A stretch of 34,483 nucleotides of DNA, from the NCBI GenBank assembly GCA_018239675.1, contig JAFEGX010000143.1, forward strand, positions 1 to 34,483, given 5' to 3'. Below are positions 28,194 to 34,483 of the stretch, one piece after another. A program made the translations under genes and the position numbers. Origin of the DNA: Verrucomicrobiota bacterium. GTDB taxonomy: Bacteria; Verrucomicrobiota; Verrucomicrobiia; Opitutales; Opitutaceae. Numbering within the stretch: position 1 is the stretch's first letter; every line of letters starts with the position of its first letter. A model generated the notes under the pieces. That model had not been told where the DNA came from. It did not search any database and saw only the letters and a program-made list of their open reading frames with translations.

Positions 28194-28405
28194 CCGCAGC
28201 AGAAGCCGCCCGAATGGCGCGGCCGCGGGCAATCCTGCCCTTGCCTCCGCCCCGGGCATCGTCGAAATAATCAGCATGCTTTTGACCCCGTTGTCCCCGG
28301 TTGGCCCGCCGCGCCAATTAATGCGCAGCCTTCGGCAAAAAACAGGATGGGTTAACCATTGAGCCGCCGGCCGGGCGTCCAATTGTGAATCTCGCCGTAT
28401 CTTCC

Positions 28406-28777
28406 ATGAACACCCACCCTTACGCGTTCCTCGCCCTCTTCCTGGGGGTTGCGCTCGCGTTCCCGTTGGTGCTGCTGGGCGTGGCCCAGCTCTGGTTCCG
28501 GTTCTTCCAGCCCGCCAAGCCCAGCACCGTGAAGAACGATGTCTATGAGTGCGGCATCGCCCCGAGCGGCGACTCGTGGATCCAGTTCAAGGCGCATTAC
28601 TACTTGTACGCGATCCTCTTCCTGATCTTCGACGTCGAGGTGCTGTTCCTCCTGCCCTTCGCGGTTGCCTTCACCGGGCTGCCCGCCGGCGCGCTGTTTG
28701 CGATGCTCGCCTTCATCCTCCTCTTGGCCGAGGGCCTGGTCTGGGCCTGGCAACGGGGTCACCTGGAGTGGAAATAA
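28406..28777 (+). CDS. nuoA: NADH-quinone oxidoreductase subunit A
   Basis: Membrane subunit of respiratory complex I, 123 aa, with three transmembrane helices (about 7-30, 59-82, 88-111). [44 protein letters not shown] is the family hallmark, including the loop cysteine near the quinone site. ATG 28406 is preferred to a GTG at 28385 that would add seven residues. First gene of the nuo operon; the stop is 2 bases before the nuoB start. The 212-base gap upstream (28194-28405) contains no gene and no clear promoter that I can support. Confidence 0.95.
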   Translation: MNTHPYAFLALFLGVALAFPLVLLGVAQLWFRFFQPAKPSTVKNDVYECGIAPSGDSWIQFKAHYYLYAILFLIFDVEVLFLLPFAVAFTGLPAGALFAMLAFILLLAEGLVWAWQRGHLEWK

Positions 28778-28779
28778 CC

Positions 28780-29448
28780 ATGAGCGAGCCCGCCCCCACT
28801 CCCGCCCCCGCGAATCCCGCCCCGCTCACGGATGCAGAGCGCGACGAACTGCGCCGGCACGGCATCCTGCTCACCAGTCTCCAGGAGATCTACAACTGGG
28901 GCCGCAGCCGTTCCATCTGGCCGCTCAATTTCGGCCTCGCCTGCTGCGCCATCGAGATGATCGCCGCCTCCATGGCGCGCTTTGACATCTCCCGGTTCGG
29001 TTCCGAGGTCTTCCGCCCGTCCCCCCGCCAGGCCGACCTGCTGATCGTCTCCGGCACCGTCACCAAGAAGATGGCGCCCCAGGTCATCCGGCTCTGGAAC
29101 CAGATGCCCGAGCCCAAGTACTGCATCGCGATGGGCGCCTGCGCCATCTCCGGCGGCCCCTTCAAGCAGGGCTACAACGTCCTGAAGGGCATCGACCGCT
29201 TCATCCCGGTCGACATCTACATCCCGGGCTGCCCGCCGCGCCCCGAAGCGCTCCTCAACGGCCTCGTCCAGCTCCAGGCCAAGATCCAGGGCCAGCCGAT
29301 CGCCGGGCCCGACGCCCCCCGGCACCTGCGCGACGACATCAACTGCGACTGCCCGGTGCCGGAATTCGGCGCCCATGACCTCGAGCCGTCGCAGAATCCC
29401 ACGGTCTGGCAGCCCCCGGCGCCGCTCGTCCGCACCGAGAAGGCCTGA
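28780..29448 (+). CDS. nuoB: NADH-quinone oxidoreductase subunit B
   Basis: Peripheral-arm subunit of complex I, 222 aa, carrying the terminal cluster N2. The ligands are all present: tandem C55-C56 (GLACCAIEM), C121 ([12 protein letters not shown]) and C151 ([10 protein letters not shown]). The N-terminal 20 residues are proline/alanine-rich, and a C-terminal extension of about 40 residues beyond the core contains [14 protein letters not shown]. The start follows the nuoA stop by 2 bases, so reinitiation is likely. Confidence 0.97.
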   Translation: MSEPAPTPAPANPAPLTDAERDELRRHGILLTSLQEIYNWGRSRSIWPLNFGLACCAIEMIAASMARFDISRFGSEVFRPSPRQADLLIVSGTVTKKMAPQVIRLWNQMPEPKYCIAMGACAISGGPFKQGYNVLKGIDRFIPVDIYIPGCPPRPEALLNGLVQLQAKIQGQPIAGPDAPRHLRDDINCDCPVPEFGAHDLEPSQNPTVWQPPAPLVRTEKA

Positions 29449-29454
29449 CGTCCC

Positions 29455-30123
29455 ATGGAAACCGTCGAACAGCTCCGCGACCGCCTGCTCGCCCGTTTTC
29501 CCGGCGCCGCCCTGACCGTCGTGACGAATCCGTCGCCGTCGGCCCAGCACTCGCTCGTAATCGGCCACGCCCAGGCGGTCGAGATCGCCACCTTCCTCCG
29601 CGACGACCCGGCGCTCCGCCTCGACCAGTGCTCCAATGTCACCGGGGTCGACTGGCCCGACAAGGAGGTCACCGAGACCACCAAGGTCACCGTGCCCGAC
29701 CCGGCCGGCGGTCCCGCCAAGGTCGTCGCGCAGACCTCGAAGCGCCTCGAGCCGGGGTACCTTGAGGTCGTCTACCACCTCTATTCGATCTCCCTCCGCC
29801 ACGGTCCCGTCATCCTCCGCCTCCGGACTGGCAATCGCACCGACCAGGTCAGCGTGCCGTCCCTCACGCCCGTCTGGCGCAGCTGCGAGTTCCAGGAGCG
29901 CGAGGTCTACGACCTTTACGGCGTCCAGTTCACCGGACACCCGGATCTCCGCCGCATCCTGATGTGGGACGGATTTCAGGACCATCCGATGCGCCGCGAT
30001 TACGTCGAGCCGGACGACTACCAGTGGGAGCCCACGCCCCATGGCGAGGTGATGGCCAAGGCCAAGCAGCACTACCCGGCCGCCCCCGCCGCGCCCGCGG
30101 CCAAGGAAGGAGGCGCCGCATGA
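29455..30123 (+). CDS. nuoC: NADH-quinone oxidoreductase subunit C
   Basis: Peripheral-arm subunit of complex I (30 kDa type), 222 aa. The signature [43 protein letters not shown] (about 141-183) is intact. It is separate from nuoD, not fused as in E. coli. The middle part contains a variable insert ([21 protein letters not shown]) and the C-terminus an alanine/proline-rich tail. It starts 6 bases after nuoB and overlaps nuoD by 4 bases (ATGA). Confidence 0.95.
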   Translation: METVEQLRDRLLARFPGAALTVVTNPSPSAQHSLVIGHAQAVEIATFLRDDPALRLDQCSNVTGVDWPDKEVTETTKVTVPDPAGGPAKVVAQTSKRLEPGYLEVVYHLYSISLRHGPVILRLRTGNRTDQVSVPSLTPVWRSCEFQEREVYDLYGVQFTGHPDLRRILMWDGFQDHPMRRDYVEPDDYQWEPTPHGEVMAKAKQHYPAAPAAPAAKEGGAA

Positions 30124-31292
30124 GCGTGTCCGACCTCACCCCGCTGTCGTCGCCCGCCGGCGCCCAGGTGCGCGCGGTGCATGATGAATTCCACGGCGAT
30201 CTCCTCGAGGTCTCGATGGGACCGCACCACCCCTCGACCCACGGCGTCTTCCGCATGATCGTCACGCTCGACGGCGAGACGATCGTGAAGCTCAAGCCGG
30301 TCTTCGGCTACCTCCACCGGAACCACGAGAAGCTCGGCGAGAACACCACCTATCTCGCGTCGATGCCGTACACCGACCGGCTCGACTACCTGAACTCGAT
30401 GACGAACAACTGGGCGTACGCCGTCGCCGTCGAGAAGCTTGCCGGCCTCGCGGTGCCGGAGCGGGCCGAGTACGTGCGCGTCATCCTCGCGGAGATGACC
30501 CGCCTGCTGAATCACACCTGCCTCGCGGGCTTCCTCATGCAGGACTGCGGGTGCATGGGCACGCCGCTCATGTACGCGTTCCGCGAGCGCGAGAAGATCC
30601 TCGACCTGTTCGAGGCGCTCAGCGGCTCCCGGATGATGTGCAATTACCAGCGCTTCGGCGGCTGCCGCGTCGATCCCTCGCCCGAGTGGATCGCCGGGGT
30701 CCGCCAGCTGGTGGAAGCCTACGGCCCGTTCCTCGACGAGTTCGAGGCCCTGCTCTCGGGCAACGAGATCATCATGGCCCGCACCCAGGGTGTCGGCCGC
30801 CTCGCGCCGGAGCTGGCCGTCAGCGCCGGCGTGACCGGGCCGGTGCTGCGCGCGACCGGCGTCGCGCACGATCTGCGCAAGGTGGACGCCTACGGCGTCT
30901 ACCCGAAGTTCGACTTCCGCGTGCCGCTCGGCGATCACGGTGACACCTACGACCGGTACATGATCCGCATCCTCGAGATGCGCGAGTCGATCTCGATCCT
31001 TCGCCAGGCGCTCGCCGCCCTCCCCGGCGGCCCGATCATGGACCCGAAGGCCAAGCTCCGCGGCTTCCGGCCCAAGGCCGGCGAGGCCTACGGCCGCATC
31101 GAGGGCCCGAAGGGCGAGATCGGCTTCTACCTCATCAGCGACGGCGGCCCGAACCCGTACCGCTACCGCGTGCGCCCGCCTTCCTTCATCAATCTCACGA
31201 TCCTCGAGGACATGTGCCTCGGGCACACCGTGGCCGATGCCGTGATCATCCTCGGCAGCGTCGACATCGTCCTCGGCGAGGTGGACCGGTAG
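30120..31292 (+). CDS. nuoD: NADH-quinone oxidoreductase subunit D
   Basis: Quinone-site subunit of complex I (49 kDa type), 390 aa. [21 protein letters not shown] contains the conserved histidines at the quinone site, and LNRNHEK-type [11 protein letters not shown] plus [18 protein letters not shown] are typical. The C-terminal [41 protein letters not shown] is complete. It overlaps nuoC by 4 bases and has one of the few real Shine-Dalgarno sites in the window (GGAGG, 6 bases before the ATG). A heptamer array, not nuoE/F/G, follows. Confidence 0.97.
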   Translation: MSVSDLTPLSSPAGAQVRAVHDEFHGDLLEVSMGPHHPSTHGVFRMIVTLDGETIVKLKPVFGYLHRNHEKLGENTTYLASMPYTDRLDYLNSMTNNWAYAVAVEKLAGLAVPERAEYVRVILAEMTRLLNHTCLAGFLMQDCGCMGTPLMYAFREREKILDLFEALSGSRMMCNYQRFGGCRVDPSPEWIAGVRQLVEAYGPFLDEFEALLSGNEIIMARTQGVGRLAPELAVSAGVTGPVLRATGVAHDLRKVDAYGVYPKFDFRVPLGDHGDTYDRYMIRILEMRESISILRQALAALPGGPIMDPKAKLRGFRPKAGEAYGRIEGPKGEIGFYLISDGGPNPYRYRVRPPSFINLTILEDMCLGHTVADAVIILGSVDIVLGEVDR

Positions 31293-31293
31293 A

Positions 31294-31370
31294 CCCTAAC
31301 CCTCAGCTTTCAGCGCTCAGCCTTCAGCCACTCACCCATTCCAGCTACCAGCTCCTGGCTTCCAACTCCT
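31294..31370. repeat. 7-bp-period array in the nuoD-nuoI gap
   Basis: Eleven contiguous heptads begin 2 bases after the nuoD stop. The first five are CCCTAAC, CCTCAGC, TTTCAGC, GCTCAGC and CTTCAGC; after two transitional units come AGCTACC, AGCTCCT, GGCTTCC and AACTCCT. The second half contains a small hairpin (CCAG, CTC, CTGG). The array fills the 87-base gap almost completely and ends 9 bases before the nuoI ATG. Confidence 0.75.
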
Positions 31371-31379
31371 TCCTAAAAA

Positions 31380-32024
31380 ATGCTCGGCACCGGCTTAATC
31401 AAGGGACTCGCGGTCACCGCGAAAAACTTCGTGGGCAGCTTCCACGACCCGGCCCGCTTTACGACGATTGAGTACCCCGAGCAGAAGGCGCCGATTCCGG
31501 AGAACTACCGCAATTTCCCGTTCCTGGTCAGCGAGAGCGACGACGACCTGATGGGCACGCTGCGCTGCGTGGCCTGCCAGATCTGCGAGAAGGAGTGCCC
31601 GCCACAGTGCATCTACATCGAGAAGAGCAAGGACAAGAAGCCCGACGCCACCGGCAAGCTGCAGATCTACCCGACGATCTTCGCCATCGACACCTCGGTC
31701 TGCATGAGCTGCCAGATCTGCGTCGAGGTCTGCCCGTTTGACTCGATCAAGATGGACAAGGTCTACGAGATCGCGGCGGACGACCGTTTCCACGGCCTGC
31801 TCGTGAACCGCGAGCAGCTGGCGAAGTCCAACGCCTACTATCATCAGATCCGGCCCACCGAGGCCGACGAGGTGGACACCCGCCTCGCCGCCGAGCGCAA
31901 GGCCGCCGAGGAAAAGGCCAAGGCCGCCGCCGCCGCGAAGGCCGCCAAGGCCGCCGCACCTGCCGTCAATCCCGCTGCCGCGCCCGCGGCGACAGCGCCC
32001 AAGCCACCGACCCCGCCCGCATGA
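31380..32024 (+). CDS. nuoI: NADH-quinone oxidoreductase subunit I (2x[4Fe-4S])
   Basis: Ferredoxin-like subunit of complex I, 214 aa, carrying clusters N6a and N6b. Two complete motifs are present: C63-x2-C66-x2-C69-x3-C73-P and C108-x2-C111-x2-C114-x3-C118-P. The core ends near residue 155; a tail of about 55 residues rich in alanine, lysine and proline (AERKAAEEKAKAAAAAKAAK) follows and is not part of the usual family. It precedes nuoH, the reverse of the common H-I order, and overlaps it by 4 bases. The start follows the heptamer array and a CTCCTTCC stretch. Confidence 0.95.
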   Translation: MLGTGLIKGLAVTAKNFVGSFHDPARFTTIEYPEQKAPIPENYRNFPFLVSESDDDLMGTLRCVACQICEKECPPQCIYIEKSKDKKPDATGKLQIYPTIFAIDTSVCMSCQICVEVCPFDSIKMDKVYEIAADDRFHGLLVNREQLAKSNAYYHQIRPTEADEVDTRLAAERKAAEEKAKAAAAAKAAKAAAPAVNPAAAPAATAPKPPTPPA

Positions 32025-33235
32025 GCGCCGCGCCGATGGTCGTCTCGCCCGCCCCGCTCCTGGAGCGGCTGCCGCTGGACCTGCGCGACGCGGTGCTCGG
32101 CCTCCTGCCCGAGTCGCTGCGCTGGCTCGCGTCCGGCCTGATCACCATTCTCGTCCTTCTGGCGGTCTTCGGGCTCCTGTTCGCCTACCTGACCCTCGCC
32201 GAGCGGAAACTCCTCGGCCGCGTCCAGAACCGGCCCGGCCCCAACCGCACGGGCTGGTTCGGACTGCTCCAGCCGTTCGCCGACGCAGTCAAGGCCCTGA
32301 CCAAGGAGGACGTCGTCCCGCGCGCCGCCGACCAGGTCCTGCACTATCTCGCCCCCGTCGTGCTGGTCGCGCTCTCGCTGATGGGCTTCGCGGTCATCCC
32401 CTTCGGCCGGCTGCTGGTCCCGGTCGAGCTCGACGCCGCCGTGCTGTATTTCTTCGCCGCCGGCGCCGCCACCGAGCTCGCGGTCTTCATGGCCGGCTGG
32501 GCCAGCCGCAACAAGTACTCGCTGCTCGCCGCCATGCGCGCGCTCGCCCAGCTGATCAGCTACGAGCTCCCCCTGCTCCTCTCGTTCGTGCCGGTCATCA
32601 TGCTCGCCGGCACGCTCTCCACCACCGGGATCGTCGCCGCGCAGGACGGCTGGAGGTTCGGCTTCATCCCGCACTGGCACATCCTCACCCCGTGGGGCTT
32701 CGCCGGCTTCGTCATCTTCATGATCGCCGCCTTCGCCGAGTCGAACCGCTCGCCGTTTGACCTGCCCGAGGCCGAGTCCGAGCTGATCGCCGGGCACCTC
32801 ACCGAATACTCGGGCTTCAAGTACGCGCTGTTCTTCATGGCGGAGTACTTCGGCATGTGCGCGCTCAGCGCCATGGCCGTCACCCTGTTCCTCGGCGGCT
32901 GGCGCGCCCCGCTGCCCTTCCTGGAATTCATCCCGTCCTACCTCTGGTTCGGTCTCAAGCTCATCACCCTCCTGGTCGGCTTCATCTGGGTCCGCGCCAC
33001 CATGCCCCGCCTGCGGATCGACCAGCTGACCCGGCTGGCATGGAAATTCCTCGTGCCCCTCTCGCTCATCAACCTCGGCACCGCCGCGTTCTGGTCGCTC
33101 ACCACCACGTGGACCGGCCCGCTGTACCTCGCCCGCTGGGCGGTCGCGCTCGCCATCGTGATCATCCCGTTCGTCACGCTCGGCCGCCAGCTTTCCGCCG
33201 GCAACGGCCCGCGGACCTATCGCTATGCCAGCTAG
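32021..33235 (+). CDS. nuoH: NADH-quinone oxidoreductase subunit H
   Basis: Membrane subunit of complex I forming the quinone chamber with NuoD and NuoB, 404 aa, with eight or nine transmembrane helices. AERKLLGRVQNRPGPNRTGWFGLLQPFADAVKALTKED and ESNRSPFDLPEAESELIAGHLTEYSGFKYALFFMAEY are hallmark sequences, including the acidic residues of the proton/quinone-coupling region. The start overlaps the nuoI stop (ATGA). The N-terminus is about 20 residues longer than in many homologues. Confidence 0.97.
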   Translation: MSAAPMVVSPAPLLERLPLDLRDAVLGLLPESLRWLASGLITILVLLAVFGLLFAYLTLAERKLLGRVQNRPGPNRTGWFGLLQPFADAVKALTKEDVVPRAADQVLHYLAPVVLVALSLMGFAVIPFGRLLVPVELDAAVLYFFAAGAATELAVFMAGWASRNKYSLLAAMRALAQLISYELPLLLSFVPVIMLAGTLSTTGIVAAQDGWRFGFIPHWHILTPWGFAGFVIFMIAAFAESNRSPFDLPEAESELIAGHLTEYSGFKYALFFMAEYFGMCALSAMAVTLFLGGWRAPLPFLEFIPSYLWFGLKLITLLVGFIWVRATMPRLRIDQLTRLAWKFLVPLSLINLGTAAFWSLTTTWTGPLYLARWAVALAIVIIPFVTLGRQLSAGNGPRTYRYAS

Positions 33236-33237
33236 AA

Positions 33238-33340
33238 TTACGATTTCGGATTTACGATCTACGATTGTTTCCAGCCACCCAGCCGCACCCTCCGACTTCT
33301 GCTAATCACCCAATCGTAATTCGTAACTCGTAAATCGAGA
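33238..33340. repeat. Inverted 7-bp-period element in the nuoH-nuoJ gap
   Basis: The left array (33238-33265: TTACGAT, TTCGGAT, TTACGAT, CTACGAT) starts 2 bases after the nuoH stop. The right array (33313-33340: ATCGTAA, TTCGTAA, CTCGTAA, ATCGAGA) is its reverse complement. The two can pair into a long imperfect hairpin with a loop of about 43 nt, closed by TACGATTG and CAATCGTA-type ends. The element ends 9 bases before the nuoJ start and fills the 114-base gap. Confidence 0.82.
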
Positions 33341-33349
33341 ACTCCTCCC

Positions 33350-33865
33350 GTGCTTCTGCCGTTCATCATCATCGCCTCCCTGACCCTGGCGTCCGCCGCC
33401 GTGGCCATGATGCTGCGCAACCTGATCCACAGCGCGCTTCTCCTCGTGCTCAGCTGGACGGGCATCGCCGGATTCTACCTCTGGGCGGGAGCCGAGTTTG
33501 TCGCCTTTGCGCAGATCCTCGTGTATGTCGGCGCGATCTCGATGGTCGTCCTCTTCGCCGTGCTGCTGACCCGCCCGGCGCGCGACGTCGACTCGCCGCT
33601 GCCGGCCCCCACCGTGATCCGGCTCGCGTCCGGCCTGATGGGCGGCGCGATGGTGGCTTCCGTCCTGCTCACCGCCATCCTCGCCACGCGCATCACGGGC
33701 GGCCGGGCGCACGCGCCTTCCGTGACCGTCCGCGACCTCGGCGCCCTGCTGGCCGGACCGCACGCGGCCTCGCTGCTGGCCGCCGGCGTCATCCTGACGG
33801 TCGCGCTGCTGGGCGCGATCATCATCGCCGCCCCCTCGCCGCGGAACCCGGAGGACCCGTCATGA
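33350..33865 (+). CDS. nuoJ: NADH-quinone oxidoreductase subunit J
   Basis: Antiporter-associated membrane subunit of complex I, 171 aa, with five predicted transmembrane helices. The conserved segment is [24 protein letters not shown] (about 50-73), containing the pi-bulge helix TM3. The start is a GTG at 33350, since the next in-frame ATG would remove the first helix; the codon sits just past the repeat element and after CTCCTCCC. The C-terminus overlaps nuoK by 4 bases. Confidence 0.93.
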   Translation: MLLPFIIIASLTLASAAVAMMLRNLIHSALLLVLSWTGIAGFYLWAGAEFVAFAQILVYVGAISMVVLFAVLLTRPARDVDSPLPAPTVIRLASGLMGGAMVASVLLTAILATRITGGRAHAPSVTVRDLGALLAGPHAASLLAAGVILTVALLGAIIIAAPSPRNPEDPS

Positions 33866-34170
33866 GCCCGCTGCACCTCTGCCTGCTCCTGTCCGCCGGG
33901 CTGTTCTGCATCGGCCTGACCGCCGCGCTCTGCCGCGGCAACGCGATCCTCGTGCTGCTGGGCATCGAGCTGATGCTGAATGCCGCGAACCTGAACTTCA
34001 TCGCCTTCTGGCGGTACGGCAGCGGCAGCGGCTCGACCGGCGTGGTCTTCGTGCTGTTTTCCATCGCCGTCGCCGCCGCGGAGGCCGCCGTCGGCCTGGC
34101 GCTCGTGATCGCGGTCTACCGGCATCAGAGGAATATCAGGCTCCAGGAGGCGACCAGGCTCAAAGGGTGA
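33862..34170 (+). CDS. nuoK: NADH-quinone oxidoreductase subunit K
   Basis: Small antiporter-like membrane subunit of complex I, 102 aa, with three transmembrane helices. [18 protein letters not shown] contains the conserved glutamate of TM2 (E36), and the second conserved acid is E74 in [17 protein letters not shown]. Full length for the family. It overlaps nuoJ by 4 bases; a 184-base repeat-filled gap separates it from nuoL. Confidence 0.96.
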   Translation: MSPLHLCLLLSAGLFCIGLTAALCRGNAILVLLGIELMLNAANLNFIAFWRYGSGSGSTGVVFVLFSIAVAAAEAAVGLALVIAVYRHQRNIRLQEATRLKG

Positions 34171-34175
34171 GAAAC

Positions 34176-34343
34176 TCCAAACGCCAATTGCCACACGCCA
34201 AACACGCCGGACCTGAAATCTCAATTCTCCAACGCCCAATGAAACTCCTTTCGCCAACTTCCTCCGCCAGCGGCCTTGACGCCGTTGGTTTGGCGTTTGG
34301 CCCCTGGCGTTGGGGGTTTGGTCGCCGTCGTTTGGCGTTTTCC
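34176..34343. repeat. Inverted 7-bp-period element in the nuoK-nuoL gap
   Basis: The left array starts 5 bases after the nuoK stop with TCCAAAC, GCCAATT, GCCACAC and GCCAAAC (34176-34203), and decays into degenerate heptads; GCCAACT at 34253 is still in register. The right array (34288-34336) is the reverse complement: GTTTGGC, GTTTGGC, CCCTGGC, GTTGGGG, GTTTGGT, CGCCGTC, GTTTGGC. The element ends 11 bases before the nuoL ATG. No gene is credible in this gap. Confidence 0.82.
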
Positions 34344-34354
34344 TCCATCCGTTC

Positions 34355-34483
34355 ATGACCCTTGCTGCCTCCCAGATCTGGCTGATTCCCGCGCTGCCCC
34401 TTGCGGCCGCGGCGATTGGCGCGCTCACGCCGCGGCGGGGTCGCGCACTGGCTGCCGGGGCGGCGATTACCGGCATGGCGGCC
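34355..34483 (+). CDS. nuoL: NADH-quinone oxidoreductase subunit L, N-terminal fragment
   Basis: An ATG at 34355 opens a frame of 43 codons to the window edge, beginning MTLAASQIWLIPALPLAAAAIGAL. The sequence W-L-I-P-A-L-P-L followed by a hydrophobic helix is the usual N-terminus of NuoL, the distal proton-pumping subunit, and the position after nuoK is the conserved one. Only the first transmembrane helix is inside the window. Confidence 0.8.
   Translation, partial: MTLAASQIWLIPALPLAAAAIGALTPRRGRALAAGAAITGMAA

Noticed and set aside
28398..28403. TATCTT just before the nuoA ATG as a -10 element
   Set aside because: It would start transcription inside the gene and has no -35 partner.

Overview
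The window is GC-rich, gene-dense bacterial chromosome. Gene content and style (complex I cluster with subunit I ahead of H, S41 tail-specific protease, GH63-type glucosidase, few Shine-Dalgarno sites, short-period intergenic repeats) suggest a Verrucomicrobiota member, most likely Opitutaceae. That placement is inference from recognition, not from a marker-gene comparison. No phage, transposase, CRISPR array or rRNA is visible.

Layout. 1-2000: a possible gene end, then a FixL/FixJ-like sensor kinase and response regulator on the minus strand. 2297-2386: tRNA-Ser(UGA). 2501-5715: a second minus-strand signalling operon (receiver-kinase hybrid, PAS-PAS kinase, CheY/Rcp1-like receiver) joined by a 4-nt overlap. 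Both signalling units carry the same 18-bp palindrome upstream. 5930-12394: a membrane zinc peptidase, then a probable four-gene minus-strand unit (TonB-dependent receptor, M3 oligopeptidase, cupin, Gfo/Idh oxidoreductase) ending in a clear terminator. 12546-16160: ferredoxin, diverging from rhomboid protease and tail-specific protease. 16175-21089: exported beta-propeller, prmC-prfA, HAD hydrolase and a small exported lysozyme-like protein. 21183-25653: GH63-like glucosidase, a 470-bp repeat-filled gap, and an ECF sigma/anti-sigma pair. 25713-28193: SNF2-family helicase. 28406-34483: complex I operon nuoA-B-C-D-I-H-J-K-L (L cut by the window edge).

The most unusual signal is a set of degenerate tandem arrays with a strict 7-bp period, usually built as two arrays in opposite orientation around a unique core. 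They fill the gap between the glucosidase and anti-sigma genes, and the three real gaps inside the nuo operon (D-I, H-J, K-L). One interrupts the SNF2 helicase reading frame without breaking it. A sister element with a 9-bp period lies between the beta-propeller gene and prmC. Each element has its own unit sequence, but most units follow the pattern N-Y-Y-C-R-R-Y or its complement. They resemble in kind the heptanucleotide STRR repeats of cyanobacteria; I do not know of a described mechanism or function for them here.

Translation signals are also odd. Only a few starts (nuoD, the beta-propeller gene, the anti-sigma gene) have a GGAGG-type site. Several others are preceded by a pyrimidine-rich CUCCUYCC-type leader.
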